Origin: Chloroflexota bacterium
GTDB lineage: Bacteria > Chloroflexota > UBA6077 > CF-72
Assembly: GCA_019247135.1 (NCBI GenBank)
Contig: JAFAPL010000766.1
Coordinates: 1 to 14,402 of the forward strand
Direction: 5' to 3'
Length of the DNA: 14,402 nucleotides
Part shown: positions 1-6,324 of the stretch, in pieces
How the letters are laid out: the number at the start of each line of letters is the position of its first letter
How positions within the stretch are numbered: the first letter of the stretch is position 1
Position numbers and translations under genes: made by a program
Notes under the pieces: model-generated
What the model was told of the DNA's origin: nothing
Database searches by the model: none
What the model saw: only the letters and a program-made list of their open reading frames with translations

Positions 1-1116
1 GAGGTGGAAGCCTGTTACGACCGTGCGCGTGCGTTGTGCAGCGAGCTTGGCGATACACCTCAACTAGCGCCAGTCCTGTACGGCTTGTGGAGCTATCGCA
101 TCGTCCGCGCGCAACACCGCGCAGCCTATCTGCTCGGTCAGCAGGTCGTTGCACTCGGCGATATGGTCAACAGTACGGATTTGCAACTCGAGGGCCACAA
201 GGCTATCGGGTGGTCGCACTTTTTTCACGGGCAGTTCGCTCGCGCGCGCGAGCACCTGCAAATCGCGCTGTCGCTGTACGACGAGGAACGCCACGGCGGA
301 CATGCATACACGTTCGGCGACAATCCCGGAACGTCCGCGGGCGCGTGCCTGGCGGAAGTGCTCTGGCTGCTCGGTTATCCGGAGCAGGCCTTCCAGCGCA
401 TGGCTGAGACCGTCGCGATGCTGCGAAGAATTACGCATCCGTACAGCGTTGCCTTTGGTCTGGACCTGGCAGCATTTCTGTCCGAGTACTGCGGTGATGC
501 ACCAGCGGCTGAGGCGCTCGCCGGCGAGGCCCTGATGCTCTCGGAGAAGCAGGAGCTAGCCTTCATCGGCGCCATGAGTGCGATCCTTCGCGGCTGGGCG
601 CGCGCAGAGCAGGGTGACGCGGCGGAAGGCCTGAGACAGATGCAAGAAGGCCTGCGCACACAGGAGGCAACCGGAGCGGAGGTCGTAAAGCCGTACTGGT
701 ATTCGTTATTAGCAGAGGTAACATTCCGCGTCGGTGCGCGATCGAACGCGCTCGACCTGCTCGACAGTGCCGAAGCAGCGCTGCAACGGACGGAGGAGCG
801 CTACTGGGAGGCGGAAGTCCATCGGCTGCGCGGCTGGTTCTTCGAGCAAGAATCAGTTGACACCGCCGAAGCGCACTACCGTCGTGCGCTGGAGGTTGCC
901 GGTCGTCAGCAGGCCCGCTCGCTCGAGCTCCGCGCGGCGACCGGCCTGGCTCGCTTGTGGCATTCGCACGAACGCTCGGCGGACGCGTTTGCACTGCTCC
1001 AGCCGATCTACGCGTGGTTCACCGAAGGCTTCGACACACGCGACCTGCGCGCGGCGGCAGGGGTACTGGATGAAGTGGCTCCGCAGATGAGCAGGATGCC
1101 TTCAGGAGGAACGTAG
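1..1116 (+). CDS. C-terminal TPR region of a cyclase/ATPase-type signalling protein (5' end outside window)
   Basis: The reading frame is open from base 1, so the gene starts upstream; the GTG at 4 is only the first start-like codon. The visible 371 residues are helical repeats of the MalT-like/TPR type that follow the AAA ATPase module in large multidomain regulators, often headed by a class III adenylate/guanylate cyclase domain. Recognisable family segments are EACYDRARALC at the beginning, LLGYPEQAFQR around residue 120, ILRGWARAEQGDAAEGLRQM around 195-215, YWEAEVHRLRG around 270, and the closing ARSLELRAATGLARLW and YAWFTEGFDTRDLRAA. Such repeats normally mediate protein contacts or ligand sensing. 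The N-terminal catalytic domains cannot be seen, so cyclase activity is inferred from the family only. The stop TAG is fused directly to the encapsulin ATG, which suggests cotranscription. Confidence 0.8.
   Translation, partial: EVEACYDRARALCSELGDTPQLAPVLYGLWSYRIVRAQHRAAYLLGQQVVALGDMVNSTDLQLEGHKAIGWSHFFHGQFARAREHLQIALSLYDEERHGGHAYTFGDNPGTSAGACLAEVLWLLGYPEQAFQRMAETVAMLRRITHPYSVAFGLDLAAFLSEYCGDAPAAEALAGEALMLSEKQELAFIGAMSAILRGWARAEQGDAAEGLRQMQEGLRTQEATGAEVVKPYWYSLLAEVTFRVGARSNALDLLDSAEAALQRTEERYWEAEVHRLRGWFFEQESVDTAEAHYRRALEVAGRQQARSLELRAATGLARLWHSHERSADAFALLQPIYAWFTEGFDTRDLRAAAGVLDEVAPQMSRMPSGGT
1104..1110 (+). promoter_or_regulatory. Ribosome binding site of the encapsulin gene
   Basis: AGGAGGA lies 6 nt before ATG 1117, inside the last codons of the TPR gene. 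It is the strongest Shine-Dalgarno sequence noticed in the window and fixes the encapsulin start. It suggests that the shell protein is translated efficiently in its own right and does not rely only on coupling to the upstream gene. Confidence 0.7.
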
Positions 1117-2406
1117 ATGGACGACCGCAGCGCTCAGGTCGGGTGGAGCGACGCACAGTGGAATCGCGTGCGCCAGGCCGTCAGCGAAGAGGCTCAGCGA
1201 GCGCGTATCGCCGCGTCTTTCCTCCATGTCTTTGGCCCGCTCCCGCCAAGTACGGAAGTGGTGCCGAGCGAGATACTGTCGCCGAGTCTCGCGCCGGCGG
1301 ACGCGAAGGCGCGAGACGATTCACACCATCCGGTTTTTATCACCGAACACGAGCGAGCTACTCAGAGACGAGAGTCGGCGCTGACGATGTTCTCGCAAGC
1401 CATCCAAACTAGCAATGCGACAAATGCAAAAGACGCACTGGAGGAGCTGCTCGACCTGACGCCGCATGCCGAGCAGTCGCTGAGCGTCGAGCCATCCGCG
1501 ACCGCTCGCCTGACGGAAGCGTCGGGCATTGTCACGCTGACCCAACAGCAACTTCGAGAGGATGACCTGGCGAGCGCATTGAGTCTGTTCCGTCGGGCGG
1601 CGAATCAGGTCGCGCGGCTCGAGGACTGGTCCATATTCAATGGCCAGACCCGGTTCGACGCGCCGGCAGCGAACGGATTCGACCACCATCCACGGGTGAT
1701 TCCACCAGGCTTCCACCTGGATCCTGGCGAGAGACCCACAAGGTACGAGACCCCCAACCAGGTCGCTCTACGGCTCGCCAAAACAAATCCCGGTGGACTG
1801 GGGCTCCTGGGCGCAGCCGGTGGTACAGTCCAATGCGCGATCGCCCCCCTCATCCGAGGCCATGCTGACCCTCCATCGCCGCCTTACGATCCGGAGCAAC
1901 TGGTCGTTTCAATCGTAACGGCCGTGACCGAACTCCAGGGGCACGGGTATTTCGCACCCTACGCCTGCATTCTCAGCCGCGATCCATACGTGTGGCTACA
2001 CACGCCCATCCAGGGCTCGATGGTGATGCCCAAAGACCGCGTCGAGCCGCTGCTCGGACGGCCGATCGTCCACGCGGGCGTGCTGGACGATCGGCCGTGG
2101 CGCCAGGACCAGCCCGCGGGCGTCATTATCTCGACCTCGGGTGATCCACTCGATCTCGTGGTGGCGGTCGACGTAACGCCAGAGTTCCTGCAGGTAGATA
2201 AGGAGGGGAGATACATCTTCCGCGTGTTCGAGCGGTTCACACCTCGCGTCAAGGATCCAGCGGCGATTGTTCGTATCGAGTATCTCCCCTTGAACGGTAC
2301 GGTCGCGGCCAACGAGCACGAGCAGAGCAAGCACGAAGCAGACAAAAAGACAAACGGCGCTTCAGAAGGTACGCAGTCCGGCGCACCCGCGGACCATAAA
2401 CGCTAG
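1117..2406 (+). CDS. Encapsulin-like HK97-fold nanocompartment shell protein, enlarged
   Basis: No annotation was available; the call rests on matching remembered encapsulin sequences (Thermotoga, Mycobacterium). The N-terminus (residues 10-42, SDAQWNRVRQAV then ARIAASFLHVFGPL) matches the encapsulin opening helix and the following 'R.F..V.GP' segment. ANQVARLEDWSIFNG (162-176) matches the P-domain helix with the 'EDE.IF.G' signature. Residues 260-390 match the A-domain and final strands: ELQGHGYFAPYACILS, then a hydrophobic loop, GDPLDLVVAVD, and YIFRVFERFTPRVKDPAAIV. The protein is 429 aa against about 265 for classical family 1 shells. The additions are a long polar insert around residues 45-125 near the expected E-loop, a Pro/Gly-rich insert around 178-257, and a charged, probably disordered tail from about 395. 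No cNMP-binding domain is visible, so it does not look like family 2B. Downstream genes are isoprenoid-type enzymes rather than peroxidase or ferritin cargo. A phage capsid origin is ancestral; no other phage genes are present. Confidence 0.82.
   Translation: MDDRSAQVGWSDAQWNRVRQAVSEEAQRARIAASFLHVFGPLPPSTEVVPSEILSPSLAPADAKARDDSHHPVFITEHERATQRRESALTMFSQAIQTSNATNAKDALEELLDLTPHAEQSLSVEPSATARLTEASGIVTLTQQQLREDDLASALSLFRRAANQVARLEDWSIFNGQTRFDAPAANGFDHHPRVIPPGFHLDPGERPTRYETPNQVALRLAKTNPGGLGLLGAAGGTVQCAIAPLIRGHADPPSPPYDPEQLVVSIVTAVTELQGHGYFAPYACILSRDPYVWLHTPIQGSMVMPKDRVEPLLGRPIVHAGVLDDRPWRQDQPAGVIISTSGDPLDLVVAVDVTPEFLQVDKEGRYIFRVFERFTPRVKDPAAIVRIEYLPLNGTVAANEHEQSKHEADKKTNGASEGTQSGAPADHKR
2058..2098 (+). 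repeat. Perfect 15-bp inverted repeat inside the encapsulin gene
   Basis: The left arm ACGGCCGATCGTCCA (2058-2072) and right arm TGGACGATCGGCCGT (2084-2098) are exact reverse complements separated by 11 nt. The mRNA could form a very stable hairpin in the codons for residues 314-328 (GRPIVHAGVLDDRPW). There is no following T tract, so it is not a normal intrinsic terminator. It could slow ribosomes, protect or process the transcript, or be chance imposed by the repeated R-P and D-D codons. Confidence 0.9.
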
Positions 2407-3267
2407 ATGCCCCGCTTCCGGCACGACGGACTCGAAATGTGGTACGCCACTCCGGACGCGCCGGCACCGGAGGGGGCGACGCTCAGCGATCCCGGTCCGC
2501 AGTTGACCATCGGGCTCCGGCCCGCGAATCCCAGCAACTCCGTTGCCGTCCAGTATCGAGTGGATGGACGTGGTGCACAGAACCTCGACGCACTCCTGGT
2601 CTCGAACGACTACCAGCGTGACACGCAGCACTTCCGAGCCAGGTTCCCGACGTTCTACGCGGGCGAGGCCGTCGAATATCTGCCGATCGCAACATGCGCT
2701 GGCCGACGCGTGCCGGGACCTCGAGAAGCGCTCATGTTTCCCTCGTCGTTCAAGCTGAACCCGAAACCGCCGACCAGGCCCCGACCCGAGGTCTCAAAGC
2801 AGATCGAGTTTCCCGCTCGGCTGGAGCATCTTGTCTACGTGCGTGCGTCGCTCGCGCCTGAGCCCGAGATCATCGGCTTGACGCCGACCGGATTCGTGGT
2901 CAACTGGCCACCCATCGGTGGCCGCCTCGAAGGGCCCGCATTTCAAGCCACGGTCATTCCCGGTGGCGAGCACGAAACCACGGTCCGTGTCGACGGTGTC
3001 GGCGTCCTCGCAGTGCGCGTATCCGTACGCACCGACGACAACGCGCTCATCTCGTTCCGCTATACCGGCACGGTGGAATACGGTGAAAACGCGATCGCGC
3101 GTTTGCGAGCCAAAGACTTCCCGAGGACATTACCAGTCCGCACAGAAATACGCATGCTCACAGCTGATCCGCGCTACCAGTGGCTGAATCGGCTTCAGTG
3201 CATCGGCGTGGGTGAGGTGCTGCCGGCGATCGCCTTTTACCATTACGACGTCTACGCCATCTGCTGA
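2407..3267 (+). CDS. Ig-like domain plus DUF3237 protein, encapsulin-linked
   Basis: This 286-aa protein has two parts. Residues 1-107 look like a small beta-sandwich (Ig or carbohydrate-binding-like): PQLTIGLRPANPSNSVAVQY, VDGRG, LLVSNDYQRDTQHFRARF, AGEAVEYLPIATCAG. A Pro-rich linker (about 108-138) leads to residues 140-285, which match the DUF3237 pattern: IIGLTPTGFVVNWPPIGGRL, EGPAFQATVIPGGEHE, VDGVGVLAVRVSVRTDDNAL, YQWLNRLQCIGVGE and a closing FYHYDVYAI. DUF3237 proteins are small beta-barrels without a settled general function, so no reaction is assigned. ATG 2407 follows the encapsulin TAG with no gap and only a weak purine stretch upstream, which points to translational coupling. No signal peptide is seen, so it is probably cytoplasmic. 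By position it is a candidate cargo, shell-decorating or substrate-binding partner; that role is inference. Confidence 0.75.
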   Translation: MPRFRHDGLEMWYATPDAPAPEGATLSDPGPQLTIGLRPANPSNSVAVQYRVDGRGAQNLDALLVSNDYQRDTQHFRARFPTFYAGEAVEYLPIATCAGRRVPGPREALMFPSSFKLNPKPPTRPRPEVSKQIEFPARLEHLVYVRASLAPEPEIIGLTPTGFVVNWPPIGGRLEGPAFQATVIPGGEHETTVRVDGVGVLAVRVSVRTDDNALISFRYTGTVEYGENAIARLRAKDFPRTLPVRTEIRMLTADPRYQWLNRLQCIGVGEVLPAIAFYHYDVYAIC

Positions 3268-3282
3268 GAGCCGAGACACGCT

Positions 3283-5265
3283 ATGGCTGGGACCGTGATC
3301 GTGCTGGGTGGTGGAGTCGCTGGCATGACCGTCGCGCACGAGCTCGTGGAGCGCGGGTTCGATGTGCATATATTCGAACAGCGCAACATGCCTGGCGGCA
3401 AGGCACGCAGCATCAACATCCCGACCTTTGCCGTTCGCCAGAACGTAGGCAGCGTGTACCTCGGCCCGCTGGCGCCAGACCGCCGTGACCTGCCCGGCGA
3501 GCACGGATTTCGATTCTTTCCCAGGTTTTACAAGCACGTCATTGACACGATGCAGCGCATCCCCGTCGGCGGCTCACGCTCGGCCGCGGACAATCTGGTC
3601 GATACCGCCAGTACGATGCTGGCGCGTTTCGATCGACGTCCACTGAAACTGCCGACAACTGCGCCACAATCAATTCTCGAGCTGTTCCATCAGGTCAACG
3701 ACCTGAACTCCATTTTCGGACCCGAGCTCGGTATACCTCCAGAAGACTTCGCCTTCTTTGGGCAACGCATCTGGCAGATTCTGACCAGTTGTGCCGAACG
3801 CCGACTCGGGGAATACGAAAAGATCGGCTGGTGGGAGTTCATCGGCGCCAACAACCGCTCGGAGGAGTATCAGAAGCTGTTCGGGATCGGTTGCACGCGC
3901 TCTGTCGTGGCGGCCCAGGCCAGGCGCGCCAGCAGCAAGACCATCGGCGACATGTTCGTCCAGTATTTCTTCAACATCGCCGAGCCGACAGTCAATGCTG
4001 ACCGGGTCTTGAACGGCCCGACGAACGATGTCTGGCTTGGTCCGTGGCTCGACTACCTTCGGTCACGGGGCGTCGAGTACCACCTCGACTCGCGGGTTAG
4101 ATCAATCGAGCTGCGCGGTGGATTGGTGCGCGGCGTGACCGTCGAACGCGACCGTACGGTGGTGCAGGAGCACGCGGATTATTACGTTGCCGCGTTGCCT
4201 GTCGAAGTCATGGCGACGCTCATCACCGACGAAATGGTGCGAGTGGATCCCTCCCTCGCAAATATTTTCCCGCTCAGCCGTAACGTCGGGTGGATGAATG
4301 GGATTCAGTTCTACCTCTCCGATGATGTGCCTATTTCACGCGGCCACACGATTTACCTGGACTCGCCGTGGGCGCTCACCTCCATCTCGCAACGGCAGTT
4401 CTGGCCCGGCGTGGATCTGCGCCGTTACGGCGATGGTCGGATTCGGGGGATTCTGTCAGTTGACATTTCGGACTGGGATACCCCCGGGCTGTTCGGTAAA
4501 CCAGCCCGTCAGTGCACGCGCGAGGAAGTTAAGAACGAAGTCTGGGAGCAGCTCAAACGCAGCTTGAATGTGACGGGTACGACACTTCTTTCTGACGACA
4601 ATCTCCGCGATTGGTTTCTCGACCCTGATGTCAACCCGATACTCGGCACAAACTCCGAGCCGCTGCTCGTGAATCTGGTCGATACCTGGCGCTTGCGACC
4701 TACCGCGACAACTCGCATTAGGAATTTCTTTCTCGCCAGTGATTACGTTCAGACGTTCACTGATCTGGCCACGATGGAGGGTGCAAATGAGGCTGGCAGG
4801 CGCGCCGTGAACGGCATCCTCGAAGCTTGCGGAGTCACGGCCAGCCCGTGCCAAATCTGGAACCTGCACGAGCCCGAGCTGCTCCAGGCATGGCGTGCGC
4901 ATGACCTGAATCGCTACCGCCGGGGACTGCCCTGGGAAGACACGCTCATGTCACTGGCGATGAATGCTCTCGCCGCGGTCCAGCGCGGCGCGCTGGCACT
5001 GGAAAGCTCGATCCGCAATGGCGTTGGCTCGGCCGCGCACGTGGAGGACCTGCTCTCCTACCTGCGGACTGGTGAAAGTCGGTCCGCCTTGCTGGAACGA
5101 CTGACGTCCGGCCGAGACGAGCAGGCCGGTGGTGACCTGCTGCGTGCGTTTGCTGCACTCAGCCGCGTCGGCACACCACAATCTGACGCCCTATCGACTG
5201 CCGCCGTCGACGCGCTTGCGTCGCTGTCACGTGAGGTCAGTGGCGTTCGCTTCGTCGAGAGCTGA
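3283..5265 (+). CDS. FAD-dependent oxidoreductase of the phytoene desaturase / hydroxysqualene dehydroxylase type
   Basis: The 660-aa protein opens with a Rossmann dinucleotide-binding fold (IVLGGGVAGMTVAHEL, residues 6-21), the end-of-strand acidic residue in FEQ (about 32) and PGGKARS (37-43), typical of flavin amine oxidase/carotenoid desaturase relatives. GEHGFRFFPRFYKHV (72-86) is a signature of the desaturase/hydroxysqualene dehydroxylase-like subgroup. The second FAD-contact motif is near the core's end (FFLASDYVQTFTDLATMEGA, about 482-501, followed by EAGRRAV). Such enzymes oxidise or desaturate hydrophobic substrates, often isoprenoids; the true substrate is unknown. The core normally ends around 510-520. 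Here about 130 further residues follow, largely helical, with no recognised domain. No Tat signal or membrane segment is evident. The gene starts 15 nt after the DUF3237 gene, and the polyprenyl synthase follows at once, consistent with an isoprenoid substrate. Confidence 0.8.
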   Translation: MAGTVIVLGGGVAGMTVAHELVERGFDVHIFEQRNMPGGKARSINIPTFAVRQNVGSVYLGPLAPDRRDLPGEHGFRFFPRFYKHVIDTMQRIPVGGSRSAADNLVDTASTMLARFDRRPLKLPTTAPQSILELFHQVNDLNSIFGPELGIPPEDFAFFGQRIWQILTSCAERRLGEYEKIGWWEFIGANNRSEEYQKLFGIGCTRSVVAAQARRASSKTIGDMFVQYFFNIAEPTVNADRVLNGPTNDVWLGPWLDYLRSRGVEYHLDSRVRSIELRGGLVRGVTVERDRTVVQEHADYYVAALPVEVMATLITDEMVRVDPSLANIFPLSRNVGWMNGIQFYLSDDVPISRGHTIYLDSPWALTSISQRQFWPGVDLRRYGDGRIRGILSVDISDWDTPGLFGKPARQCTREEVKNEVWEQLKRSLNVTGTTLLSDDNLRDWFLDPDVNPILGTNSEPLLVNLVDTWRLRPTATTRIRNFFLASDYVQTFTDLATMEGANEAGRRAVNGILEACGVTASPCQIWNLHEPELLQAWRAHDLNRYRRGLPWEDTLMSLAMNALAAVQRGALALESSIRNGVGSAAHVEDLLSYLRTGESRSALLERLTSGRDEQAGGDLLRAFAALSRVGTPQSDALSTAAVDALASLSREVSGVRFVES

Positions 5266-5266
5266 C

Positions 5267-6307
5267 GTGCTCGTCCGTGCTCCAGACCGGTCGGTCGAGC
5301 AGCAGCTCAGAGAGTATCGTGACCTCACATACCGCGCTTTGCTCGCACAGCTTCCGAAGCGTGAGCCGCGGCGCTATTTGTATGACCTGATTTCGCATCA
5401 GCTCTCGCGTTCCGGCAAGGGACTCCGCCCAGCATTGTGTCTCGCGACGTGTCAGGCCTTCGGCGGCAGCGTCGAGCAGGCACTCCCTTCGGCGGTCTGT
5501 CTCGAGCTGCTGCACAACGCGTTTCTAGTCCACGACGACATAGAAGATGGAAGCCAGTATCGGCGCAATCACCTGACGCTTCACATTGAAGAAGGCCTGC
5601 CGATCGCGTTGAATATCGGCGACGCGATGAATGCGATCAGCATTGCATCTCTAGCGGAAAATATTCCAGTCCTGGGCGCAGAACTGGCATACCGAATTTT
5701 CCACGAAGCGCATCATCTGGTTCTGCAGTCCGTTGAGGGTCAGGCATTGGAGCTCGGCTGGACCCGCGACAACATTTTCGACGTGACGGAAGAAGATTAC
5801 TTGCGGATGGTGCTCAAGAAAACGTGCTGGTACACGTGCATTCATCCCTGTCGCATCGGCGCCCTGATAGGTACGCGCGGCAACTTCGACGCCGACAGCT
5901 TCAATCTGTTCGGATTTCTCGTCGGCGCCGCATTTCAGATTCAAGACGACATCCTCAATCTCGTGGGTGACCAGAGTCAATACGGCAAGGAGATCCTCGG
6001 CGACATCTGGGAAGGCAAACGCACGTTGATGCTCGTCCACGCGTTGCGCGAGTGCAGCGCTGACGAGCGGGAGCGCATGGGTGTCATCCTCTCAGTTCGA
6101 CGCGAGGAGCGGACGGAACCAGACGTCAACTGGATCTTCGATATGTTCCAACGGCTCGGCAGCATCGACTTTGCACGCGTGCGGCTGCGGGAAATCGTGG
6201 ATGGCGCCACGCGGGAGTTCGAAGTGGCGTACCGCGAGGCTCCGCCGTCGCGGCATCGGGACTTCGTGGAGGCGCTGATCCCGTTCCTCGGCGCTCGTGA
6301 CGTGTAG
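5267..6307 (+). CDS. Trans-isoprenyl (polyprenyl) diphosphate synthase
   Basis: This enzyme would condense isopentenyl diphosphate with an allylic diphosphate. With the GTG at 5267 the product is 346 aa. It shows GKGLRPALCLA (50-60), the first aspartate-rich motif HDDIED (D90, D91, D94) with Y-R-R shortly after, EGQALELGW (158-166), KKT (184-186), and the second motif FQIQDDILN (D227, D228, N231), then GKRT (250-253). The second motif is DDxxN rather than DDxxD, as in some geranylgeranyl synthases. The small A85 five residues before the first motif is compatible with a C20 or longer product, but chain length is not certain. Other in-frame starts are GTG 5240 (GAGG three bases upstream, slightly overlapping the FAD gene) and GTG 5231. 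A longer upstream extension reads like out-of-frame translation of the preceding gene. Similar synthases occur as cargo of family 2 encapsulins, so the location beside a shell gene is meaningful. Confidence 0.88.
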   Translation: MLVRAPDRSVEQQLREYRDLTYRALLAQLPKREPRRYLYDLISHQLSRSGKGLRPALCLATCQAFGGSVEQALPSAVCLELLHNAFLVHDDIEDGSQYRRNHLTLHIEEGLPIALNIGDAMNAISIASLAENIPVLGAELAYRIFHEAHHLVLQSVEGQALELGWTRDNIFDVTEEDYLRMVLKKTCWYTCIHPCRIGALIGTRGNFDADSFNLFGFLVGAAFQIQDDILNLVGDQSQYGKEILGDIWEGKRTLMLVHALRECSADERERMGVILSVRREERTEPDVNWIFDMFQRLGSIDFARVRLREIVDGATREFEVAYREAPPSRHRDFVEALIPFLGARDV

Positions 6308-6324
6308 CGCCGTAGACTCGCCGA

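Noticed and set aside
1117..2406. Prophage or phage remnant as the source of the capsid-fold gene
   Set aside because: No portal, terminase, protease, tail or integrase gene is in the window, and the neighbours are metabolic enzymes in the same operon.
5129..5266. N-terminal extension of the polyprenyl synthase inside the FAD gene
   Set aside because: The extra residues read as out-of-frame translation of the FAD gene, and the family normally begins close to the GTG at 5267.
3283..6307. Classical family 1 cargo-loading peptide at the ends of the FAD or polyprenyl proteins
   Set aside because: No SLxIGSLK-like stretch is present; the synthase ends in PFLGARDV, which is better explained as the end of its last helix.
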